The position numbers were made by a program, and so were the translations under genes. Under the pieces are notes generated by a model. That model did not search any database. It saw nothing but the letters and a program-made list of their open reading frames with translations, and had not been told where the DNA came from. DNA of 22,864 bases from UBA5738 sp049641805 (lineage in GTDB: Bacteria; Patescibacteriota; Minisyncoccia; Minisyncoccales; UBA5738): assembly GCA_049641805.1 (NCBI GenBank), contig JBARNX010000047.1:1-22864 (forward strand), read 5' to 3'. Below, in pieces: positions 1 to 4,774 of this stretch (its first letter is position 1; the number at the start of each line of letters is the position of its first letter).

Positions 1-195
1 CTTCTGCGGTGCACTCATATGCGATATCCGCCCATATTTGCGAATCAGAGAGGTTTCTTTGTTCGGTGTGTTCGAAGTTAGGTTGCTTTGATGCATGTTT
101 TATTTCGAGTGAATTCGCAAAATGGGAGAACATCGCACAAATGCCGCAAAAGATAGTGGCGGCGCAACCCTGTTTTTTAGTAAAAAGGAAAAATT
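1..195. other. Upstream region without a recognisable gene
   Basis: No convincing coding region or clear promoter is seen before the first gene. Two 9-bp arms, TTTGCGAAT at 37-45 and ATTCGCAAA at 113-121, are perfect inverted repeats and could pair across 67 bases. A T-run lies at 172-178. The region ends with the ribosome-binding site of the next gene, AAAAAGGA, about 6 bases before its ATG. Confidence 0.35.
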
Positions 196-909
196 ATGAC
201 TATAAAAAGATTTGCGACGATAGTGGCCGCCGCCGCGGCGGTGGCGATGAGCGGGGCGCTGGGCGGTTTGCTGGCGTTTTCGTATTGCGCGGGACTGTTG
301 CCTTTCAATCAGGATAACAAGGAGAATTTGCCGCCGGTGCGCGTTACCGAAAATAAAATCACGACCATTCAGGAAAACAAAGCGCTCAAAGACGCGGCGG
401 CCAAGGTTTTCGGGGCGGTGATTGGTGTTAAAGCCACCGGCGCCAAAGGCGCGGCAAGCTATGGTTCGGGCGTGATTTTGACCTCGGACGGTTTGGCGGT
501 TTTACCCAACGATTTGTTCCCCGCGGGCGCGACCGCGAAAATAACCGCGGCCGGGAAAACCGCGTCATTTGAAGTGTTAAAAAGGGACAAGGCGCTTAAC
601 TTGGTGATTTTGAAACTGGAAAATGCCAATTGGTCCACGGCCGGATTCTACCAGATGGACGATCTTGAACCGGGAGAAAGGGTCTTTTTGGCCGGGATGT
701 TGGCGTCGGGAGATAATTTCGTCAACGAAGGATTGGTCCGCGATTTTACGCTCGATGCGATAAATACCAATATCTATGAAAAAGCCGAGGTGCTGGGCGC
801 GCCCGCGTTTGATATCGAAGGCAACATTATGGGTATTTGCGATATCGATAAATCCGGCAAGGTGTCGGTGATCCCGATTTCCAAGATCAGGGAATTGAGC
901 GGGTTATAG
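196..909 (+). CDS. HtrA-like (S1C trypsin fold) pseudoprotease, membrane-anchored or secreted
   Basis: The 237-residue protein starts with a positive N-terminus and a hydrophobic Ala/Gly-rich segment (about 7-30), a signal peptide or signal anchor. Residues 65-232 follow the trypsin-like fold of HtrA/DegP proteins: GSGVILTSDG (90-99), RDKALNLVILKL (130-141) and a G-P-x-F-D-x-x-G-N-I-x-G-I segment (201-214). All three catalytic positions are substituted when these motifs are aligned: the His site is Asp106 (in VLPNDLF), the Asp site is Asn135, and the Ser site of the GNSGGP loop is Leu200. I therefore infer that it does not cleave peptides but may bind peptide or act as a scaffold outside the membrane. 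No PDZ domain follows, unlike typical HtrA. The ATG at 196 has a good ribosome-binding site (AAAAAGGA). It seems to be a single-gene unit: terminator-like structures follow and the next gene has its own promoter. The fold call is by motif only; the lack of the triad is read directly. Confidence 0.72.
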   Translation: MTIKRFATIVAAAAAVAMSGALGGLLAFSYCAGLLPFNQDNKENLPPVRVTENKITTIQENKALKDAAAKVFGAVIGVKATGAKGAASYGSGVILTSDGLAVLPNDLFPAGATAKITAAGKTASFEVLKRDKALNLVILKLENANWSTAGFYQMDDLEPGERVFLAGMLASGDNFVNEGLVRDFTLDAINTNIYEKAEVLGAPAFDIEGNIMGICDIDKSGKVSVIPISKIRELSGL

Positions 910-932
910 GGAGCCAGGAATCCTTGAAACAA

Positions 933-1011
933 TTTTTTTGGAGCACGGATATTCGCCTGCTGGCGAATTCCTCGTGTTCGCGCCGGTCACGCTCGCAGGG
1001 TTCCAAAAAAA
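933..1011. other. Y-shaped inverted-repeat element after the pseudoprotease gene
   Basis: An outer 10-bp stem (TTTTTTTGGA at 933-942 with TCCAAAAAAA at 1002-1011) encloses a hairpin with arms ATTCGCC (951-957) and GGCGAAT (962-968) around the loop TGCT. CACG (944-947) can pair with CGTG (973-976) below it. It may stop transcription in either direction or be a dispersed repeat. Its core CGCCTGCTGGCG recurs, reverse-complemented, inside the repeat at 4401-4560. Confidence 0.45.
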
Positions 1012-1045
1012 CATTTTCCGCAAAGATTTTTTTGGCGGTTGGAGG

Positions 1046-1070
1046 AAAAGGCCGCGGTTGCGGTTTTTTT
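1046..1070 (+). terminator. Rho-independent terminator
   Basis: CCGC (1052-1055), loop GGTT, GCGG (1060-1063), then seven T (1064-1070). The upstream AAAAGG can pair with the T-run with two G-U pairs, lengthening the stem. It would end transcription from the pseudoprotease gene just before the next promoter. Confidence 0.5.
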
Positions 1071-1096
1071 GTTAAAATCAATGAGGTTGGTATAAT
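1069..1096 (+). promoter_or_regulatory. Sigma-70-type promoter with extended -10, for the LTD protein
   Basis: TTGTTA at 1069-1074, a 16-base spacer, and TATAAT at 1091-1096 preceded by TGG (extended -10). The ATG at 1103 lies only 6 bases after the -10 box, where transcription would be expected to start, so the mRNA is probably leaderless. The -10 is a perfect consensus; the -35 matches 4 of 6 positions. Confidence 0.6.
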
Positions 1097-1102
1097 GGAA
1101 TA

Positions 1103-1822
1103 ATGATTTTTTATGTTGAGAAGAAATATATTGTCATTATCGGATTATTGACCGCCGGATTATTGGCGGGAGGCTTGGTTTTGGCGCGGCAAGGGATTGG
1201 TTTTGCGGCGTTGGGAGCGGATATGAGCCGGGTTTTCGGCGCGGGCGGCCAATGGGTCGAGATTAAGCCGCGAATCGCGAATTCAACCGGTACACTGGAA
1301 ATGGGATCGGGTAGAATCAAGACCGTTAAGGCGGTAAAGCCGGTGATTCAATGGTGCGAAGTTTCCGAAAAACCGTTGTCGGGAAAAGAAATTATCATTA
1401 ATGAAGTGGCGTGGATGGGAACCGCGCAAAATTACAGTGACGAATGGATGGAATTGAAAAATGTTTCCGGCCGGGATTCGGATATTTCCGGCTGGCAATT
1501 GCAGAATAAAAATCGAAAAATTAAAATTTCGTTTGGCGAAGGCGAAATTTTACCGGCCGGAGGTTTGTATTTATTGGAAAGGACCGATGATGAATCGGTT
1601 GTTGGAATTGCCGCGGATAAAATCTATTCCGGCGGTCTGGGAAATTCAAATGAAGCATTGTATCTTTTTGACGCGGATTGCCAGTTGCGCGATTTGGTTC
1701 TTGCCGCGGCCAAATGGCCGGCGGGGGATAACGCGGCCAAAAAAACCATGGCGCGCCTGCCGAGTTTATTCTGGAAAACGAGCGCGGTTTCGGGCGGAAC
1801 TCCCAAGGCGGAAAACAATTGA
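1103..1822 (+). CDS. Lamin-tail-domain (LTD) membrane-anchored protein
   Basis: The 239-residue protein has one N-terminal membrane segment (about 9-28) and then an extracytoplasmic part. Residues 94-205 fit the LTD beta-sandwich (PF00932): IIINEVAWMG at 97-106, DEWMELKN (113-120), ISGWQLQN (128-135), the ILPAGGLYLLER strand (149-160) and a GGLGNSNEALYL turn. The end, TPKAEN, resembles the TPGAEN closing motif common in these proteins. LTD domains in Patescibacteria are usually on the cell surface, alone or with nucleases or adhesins; no catalytic domain is seen here, so an attachment or structural role is inferred. ATG at 1103 is chosen because the earlier ATG at 1095 runs into a stop at once. 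There is no Shine-Dalgarno sequence; a strong -10 box sits 6 bases upstream. Confidence 0.8.
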   Translation: MIFYVEKKYIVIIGLLTAGLLAGGLVLARQGIGFAALGADMSRVFGAGGQWVEIKPRIANSTGTLEMGSGRIKTVKAVKPVIQWCEVSEKPLSGKEIIINEVAWMGTAQNYSDEWMELKNVSGRDSDISGWQLQNKNRKIKISFGEGEILPAGGLYLLERTDDESVVGIAADKIYSGGLGNSNEALYLFDADCQLRDLVLAAAKWPAGDNAAKKTMARLPSLFWKTSAVSGGTPKAENN

Positions 1823-1879
1823 TTATTCGGTTTGGACAAATTTCCAAAACAATGTAAAAGTAATAATATGGTTCGAATT

Positions 1880-2010
1880 GCGAAACAGTGGGCGTTGGAA
1901 TGGGTGTTGAAATCAAATTTCCACGATTATGTTGAAATTTGATTTCAACACCCGCGCGGTTACCGCCGCATTCGGTGAATTTTCCCAAATGCCGGTTTCT
2001 TGATTCAAAA
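1880..2010 (+). repeat. Inverted-repeat element, copy A (MITE-like)
   Basis: Begins with GCGAAACAG (1880-1888) and contains a perfect 20-bp stem (1902-1921 with 1934-1953, 12-base loop). It then carries GCGCGGTTACCGCCGCATTC and ends with a decayed GGTTTCTTGATTCAAAA. The same order of blocks is found on the opposite strand at 4401-4560 (copy B). Compared with B, copy A lacks one internal hairpin of about 40 bp and its right terminal repeat has decayed. It lies between the LTD gene and the next gene. Confidence 0.7.
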
Positions 2011-2033
2011 TTATGTACGGGGGGAATATTTTT

Positions 2034-2882
2034 ATGGACAAAAATACTCTTACAACGCTTGCCGAAGATATTTACCGGTTGACCATTCTTTTTCCCGCGC
2101 GCGAACCGCTGCGCTATAAGATGCGGGAGATTGCCGATGATATTATTGCCAAATTTGTTATGGAAAATAACGGTTATTTGGATGATTTGAAGCGGCTTTT
2201 GGAGGTGATGGACGATTATTTCCAGATTGCGGTTTTGCAGGATTGGGTTTCGCCGGCAAAGATCAACGAACTGAAAAACGATTACGCGCGGATCGCTCCG
2301 GCCTTGGATGAAATTGAAATATCGCGTCAAGAAGCGAGGAATGTCTTGGAAAAACAAAAATCGCAAAGCGGCGGATCAAAAGCCGCGGTCGCGGATTTTG
2401 AGTTGGCGGATGCGGGGAGAATGGATGCCCGAATAATTTGCCCTTTGCCCAAGAGCGTGGAACCCCGTCCGTCGTCGGCGCCTATGATTGTTCCCGAATC
2501 GGTTTTGCCGGCAACGGATAATTCCGGGAACGAATCGCAAACTGGCGTTACGGCAAAAGGGGAAACGGTTGAGATTGTTTCGGTTTCAAAGGCGGCAAGG
2601 GAAATTAAAAGTCCGTCCGAGGAAGAAAGCGGGAGCGATGACGATGACGATGAAGACGACAGGGGCGGATTAACCAGCGGCCAGATCGCGCGCCAGAATC
2701 GGATTACCGAATTTTTAAAGGAAAACGGTAGCGCGCAGGTTTGGGAAATTCTCAAGATTTTCCCAACTATTAGCAAAAGAACCATCCGCCGCGATTTCCG
2801 TTCAATGTTAAAACAGGGATTGATCGAAAGAACAGGCGAACGCAATACTACGGCCTATAAATTAAAAATCAACATTTCCTAG
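2034..2882 (+). CDS. Protein with acidic linker and C-terminal winged-helix (DeoR-like HTH) domain
   Basis: 282 residues. The N-terminal part (about 1-110) is predicted helical and has no motif I recognise. Residues 112-211 are low-complexity and probably disordered, with a strongly acidic run at 196-209. Residues 212-276 look like a DeoR-type winged helix: LTSGQIARQNRITEFLKENG, then a recognition region ISKRTIRRDFRSMLKQG and a wing with ERTGERNTTAYKL. It is therefore likely a DNA-binding regulator, with the N-terminal part as a sensing or partner module; targets are unknown. The start at 2034 is chosen over the in-frame ATG at 2013 because a GGGGGGAA ribosome-binding site lies 8-15 bases before it. 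The adjacent ECF sigma gene has its own promoter, so the two are probably separate units. Confidence 0.72.
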   Translation: MDKNTLTTLAEDIYRLTILFPAREPLRYKMREIADDIIAKFVMENNGYLDDLKRLLEVMDDYFQIAVLQDWVSPAKINELKNDYARIAPALDEIEISRQEARNVLEKQKSQSGGSKAAVADFELADAGRMDARIICPLPKSVEPRPSSAPMIVPESVLPATDNSGNESQTGVTAKGETVEIVSVSKAAREIKSPSEEESGSDDDDDEDDRGGLTSGQIARQNRITEFLKENGSAQVWEILKIFPTISKRTIRRDFRSMLKQGLIERTGERNTTAYKLKINIS

Positions 2883-2889
2883 TGCCACG

Positions 2890-2917
2890 CTGGCCTAAAT
2901 TGGCAAAATTAGGCCAG
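2890..2917 (+). terminator. Hairpin after the HTH gene, possible terminator or operator
   Basis: CTGGCCTAA (2890-2898) and TTAGGCCAG (2909-2917) form a perfect 9-bp stem 8 bases after the stop codon. No T-run follows directly. A second small hairpin (TGACA 2920-2924, TGTCA 2931-2935) comes next. It lies just before the sigma-gene promoter, so an operator role is also possible. Confidence 0.4.
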
Positions 2918-2947
2918 TATGACATCAGTTTGTCAATAGTTTTTAGC

Positions 2948-2976
2948 TTGTTTTTTGTCGGGAATTGTGGTATATT
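2948..2976 (+). promoter_or_regulatory. Sigma-70-type promoter with extended -10, for the ECF sigma gene
   Basis: TTGTTT at 2948-2953, a 17-base spacer, and TATATT at 2971-2976 preceded by TGG. The layout is the same as at 1069-1096. The expected transcript has a leader of roughly 55 bases with a 6-bp hairpin (CCGCTT 2999-3004, AAGCGG 3013-3018). Confidence 0.55.
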
Positions 2977-3039
2977 TGATAGGACACGATAGATTAAACC
3001 GCTTTATAAATCAAGCGGTAATTATGCTGTTTGGTCATT

Positions 3040-3543
3040 ATGGATAAAATTCAGGGAAAATTTAGCCGGATATACGACGATCATGTGGAAAAAATCTACC
3101 GGTTCGTTTTTTTGCGCGTGAATTCAAAGGAAATCGCCCAGGATTTGACTTCGGAAACTTTCGCCAAAGGATGGGAGAGTTATAAAACAAATCCGAATGA
3201 AATTAAAAACCCGCGAGCTTTTTTGTATAAAATCGCCAAAAATTTGGTGATTGACCATTACCGCGCCAAAGCCAAGATTCAAACGGTTTCGCCGGAGCTG
3301 GTCGAGAGTCAGCTGGTTGACACCAAGGTTGACCTGGAACAGCGGGCGGTTCTGGCTTCGGATATGGAAACCGTGCGCAAGGCAATGGTAAATTTGAACG
3401 AGGATTACCAGAACGCCATTATCTGGCGCTATCTTGAAGATATGCCGATCAAAGAGGTGTCCCATCTCTTGGATCGTTCCGAAGAAGCCACCCGAGTTTT
3501 GCTCCACCGGGCAATGAAAGAACTGCGAACGCGGCTATCCTAA
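3040..3543 (+). CDS. ECF (extracytoplasmic function) RNA polymerase sigma factor
   Basis: 167 residues, the usual size for an ECF sigma factor. Region 2 covers about 6-78: the core-binding helix YDDHVEKIYRFVFLRV, the SKEIAQDLTSETFAKGWE block and the -10-reading segment NPRAFLYKIAKNLVIDHYRAK. A short linker leads to region 4 (about 108-163), with LNEDYQNAIIWRYLEDMPIKEVSHLLDRSEEATRVLLHRAMKELR cut here by family convention into the helix-turn-helix that reads the -35. There is no C-terminal extension. The next gene encodes a single-pass DUF5667 protein, a common partner that probably holds the factor at the membrane. ATG 3040 is preferred over TTG 3031 because region 2 begins right after it. A 7-codon ORF (3024-3047) overlaps the start, which may allow translational coupling. 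Confidence 0.9.
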   Translation: MDKIQGKFSRIYDDHVEKIYRFVFLRVNSKEIAQDLTSETFAKGWESYKTNPNEIKNPRAFLYKIAKNLVIDHYRAKAKIQTVSPELVESQLVDTKVDLEQRAVLASDMETVRKAMVNLNEDYQNAIIWRYLEDMPIKEVSHLLDRSEEATRVLLHRAMKELRTRLS

Positions 3544-3548
3544 GAATT

Positions 3549-3567
3549 GCATAGGTGCGACCTATGC
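3549..3567. repeat. Short palindrome, site 1 of a three-copy family
   Basis: GCATAGGTGCGACCTATGC: two 8-bp arms around GCG, just after the sigma-gene stop. The 15-bp core ATAGGTGCGACCTAT recurs at 7098-7112 (as its reverse complement) and at 7522-7536. Confidence 0.75.
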
Positions 3568-3583
3568 GGAACTCATGTCCCAC

Positions 3584-3611
3584 TGTAACATTTTTGCCGG
3601 TTTTGCGTCAT
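3584..3611 (+). promoter_or_regulatory. ECF-type promoter before the DUF5667 gene
   Basis: TGTAAC at 3584-3589, 16 bases, then CGTCAT at 3606-3611. TGTAAC/CGTC with a 16-17 base spacer is a common ECF-sigma promoter layout. The ATG of the DUF5667 gene is at 3636, about 18 bases after the expected start site. It probably lets the adjacent sigma factor switch on its own membrane partner (inference). Confidence 0.55.
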
Positions 3612-3635
3612 AAGTTTATCAGGCTCGAAAAACCC

Positions 3636-4397
3636 ATGAACAGCGAAAAAGAATTCATCAATCAAATAAGAACTTTAAGGGAGATCAAACCCGATGCGGA
3701 CTGGGTATTTTTGAACAAGGCTCGGATTTTAGGGCAGGGAGAGATAGGACATAAACAGCCGTTTTTTTCATTGGTTTTAAACCTCGTTTTTCAATATCGC
3801 GCGATGGTCGCCGGATTGTTAATCGCGGGATTGGCGGGCGGAACCGTGGCGGCATCGCAGAACGCTTTGCCGGGTCAGCCGTTATATTCGTTGAAAAAAG
3901 CGACCGAGAGAGGTTTGGCGATTGTTGCTGGCCAAGACAAGAATCCGGCGGCGAATTTATTGCTGGCCGCCAAGCGGCTTGAGGAGATTGATGTGATTTC
4001 ACAAAAGAATTTATTAAAGAATCTGCCGGCGGCGTTCTATGAATACAAAACCGCCAAGGCCGCGGCAAAGAAAGAAGTGGCGTCAATGGTCAAACAAAAT
4101 CCGGCCAACGCGGGCGCGATCGTGAAAGAAGCCGGTTTGGCGATGAAGGACATCAATGAAAAAGAAAAGCAAGTCTATGGAGTGCTGGGATTGGAGCAGA
4201 GTTCCACCAGCACCAGCGATGTTTCCGAAGCCGCGTCCGATCAGGAGATTGTGGGTTCGCTGATTGATTATTTCAAGAAAGGCGCGGTGTTATCCGAAGA
4301 ACAGATCAATGATCTGGCGCAAGTTAAAAAACTTTATGACGAAAACAATTATGGCCAAGCAATTGACTACTATCTTAACAGTTCGTTAAATGAGTAA
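3636..4397 (+). CDS. DUF5667-domain membrane protein, probable anti-sigma partner
   Basis: 253 residues. A short cytoplasmic N-terminal part (1-54) could bind the sigma factor encoded just upstream; a single membrane segment (about 55-74, rich in Ala, Gly and Leu) follows. The outside part opens with ALPGQPLYSLKKATERG (77-93), the hallmark start of DUF5667, followed by helices rich in Ala and Lys (about 105-185), a Ser/Thr linker (189-197) and a C-terminal helical segment. The layout matches the sigma/DUF5667 pairs common in Actinobacteria and Patescibacteria, where the second protein is thought to be an anti-sigma factor. No classical zinc-binding anti-sigma (ZAS) motif is present. ATG 3636 is chosen over the upstream 3555 start because it lies after the ECF-type promoter, and the extra 27 residues look non-coding. 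Confidence 0.75.
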   Translation: MNSEKEFINQIRTLREIKPDADWVFLNKARILGQGEIGHKQPFFSLVLNLVFQYRAMVAGLLIAGLAGGTVAASQNALPGQPLYSLKKATERGLAIVAGQDKNPAANLLLAAKRLEEIDVISQKNLLKNLPAAFYEYKTAKAAAKKEVASMVKQNPANAGAIVKEAGLAMKDINEKEKQVYGVLGLEQSSTSTSDVSEAASDQEIVGSLIDYFKKGAVLSEEQINDLAQVKKLYDENNYGQAIDYYLNSSLNE

Positions 4398-4400
4398 TTG

Positions 4401-4560
4401 TTTTGAATCACGAAACAGCATTTGGGGAAATTTGACTTCAGCTCCGCCAGCAGGCGGATGGGAAGTCAATTTTCACCGAATGCGGCGGTAACCGCGCGAA
4501 TTTTGAAATCAAATTTCCACGGTTACATTGAAAATTGATTTCAAAATTCGCTGTTTCGTA
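4401..4560 (-). repeat. Inverted-repeat element, copy B (MITE-like, full length)
   Basis: Bounded by 10-bp terminal inverted repeats (ACGAAACAGC 4410-4419, GCTGTTTCGT 4550-4559). It holds two internal hairpins. Hairpin 1 has TTGACTTC (4432-4439) and GAAGTCAA (4462-4469) enclosing TCCGCC/GGCGGA (4443-4458). Hairpin 2 has 22-bp arms (4496-4517 with 4530-4551) and one mismatch. A 20-bp block around 4477-4496 matches copy A (1880-2010) as its reverse complement. The stem arms of the two copies differ in sequence but both stay paired. No ORF lies inside, so movement would need a transposase supplied from elsewhere. Confidence 0.72.
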
Positions 4561-4587
4561 GTTCAAAGTAATAACAAAATAAAGCTT

Positions 4588-4633
4588 CGGGAGGGGTTTG
4601 GAAACCTTGATTAAGATTTCCAAACCCCTCCCG
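4588..4633. other. Long perfect stem-loop (17 bp) before the S-layer-like gene
   Basis: CGGGAGGGGTTTGGAAA (4588-4604) pairs perfectly with 4617-4633 around a 12-base loop. It begins about 28 bases after repeat copy B. There is no T-run, so it is not a normal terminator. It may protect the 5' end of the downstream mRNA, block read-through from the DUF5667 gene, or be another mobile palindrome. Confidence 0.6.
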
Positions 4634-4644
4634 CGTCCCGACGA

Positions 4645-4774
4645 AAGAAGGGGCAAAGGATTAAGCAGTCGCGATGCTCACAGCTTTAAAGCTTTGGCTG
4701 GGAGGATTCAAAGGTTGACGCGACCGAAGTTAAAAAAGGTTTAAAAAACCTAAGTAAAAAACAATAAATAAACA
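4645..4774 (+). promoter_or_regulatory. Structured 5' leader of the S-layer-like gene, class unknown
   Basis: GTCGCG (4668-4673) pairs with CGCGAC (4719-4724), closing a domain. Inside it, CTC-A-CAGC (4677-4684) pairs with GCTG-G-GAG (4697-4704), with AGCTTTAAAGCT (4682-4693) as a competing palindrome. Nearer the gene, AGGTTT and AACCT (about 4737-4750) form a small hairpin, then an A-rich unpaired stretch reaches the ATG. No Shine-Dalgarno sequence is seen. I compared the conserved blocks of c-di-GMP, fluoride and cobalamin riboswitches from memory and none fits. No clear promoter is visible in this gap of 377 bases (4398-4774), which also holds repeat copy B and the 17-bp stem. Confidence 0.4.

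Noticed and set aside
9..317. Open frame of 102 codons on the plus strand
   Set aside because: It overlaps the start of the pseudoprotease gene in another frame, has no family features and no ribosome-binding site; the gene at 196 explains the region.
887..1081. Open frame of 64 codons on the minus strand
   Set aside because: It runs across the palindromes at 933-1011 and the terminator; the peptide is a by-product of hairpin sequence.
1521..2366. Long minus-strand frame (281 codons)
   Set aside because: It is antisense to the LTD gene, repeat copy A and the HTH gene, with a Pro/Arg-rich composition typical of an antisense shadow.
4645..4774. A known riboswitch in the leader of the S-layer-like gene
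   Set aside because: The conserved blocks of c-di-GMP, fluoride and cobalamin riboswitches, as I remember them, are not present; kept only as an unclassified structure.
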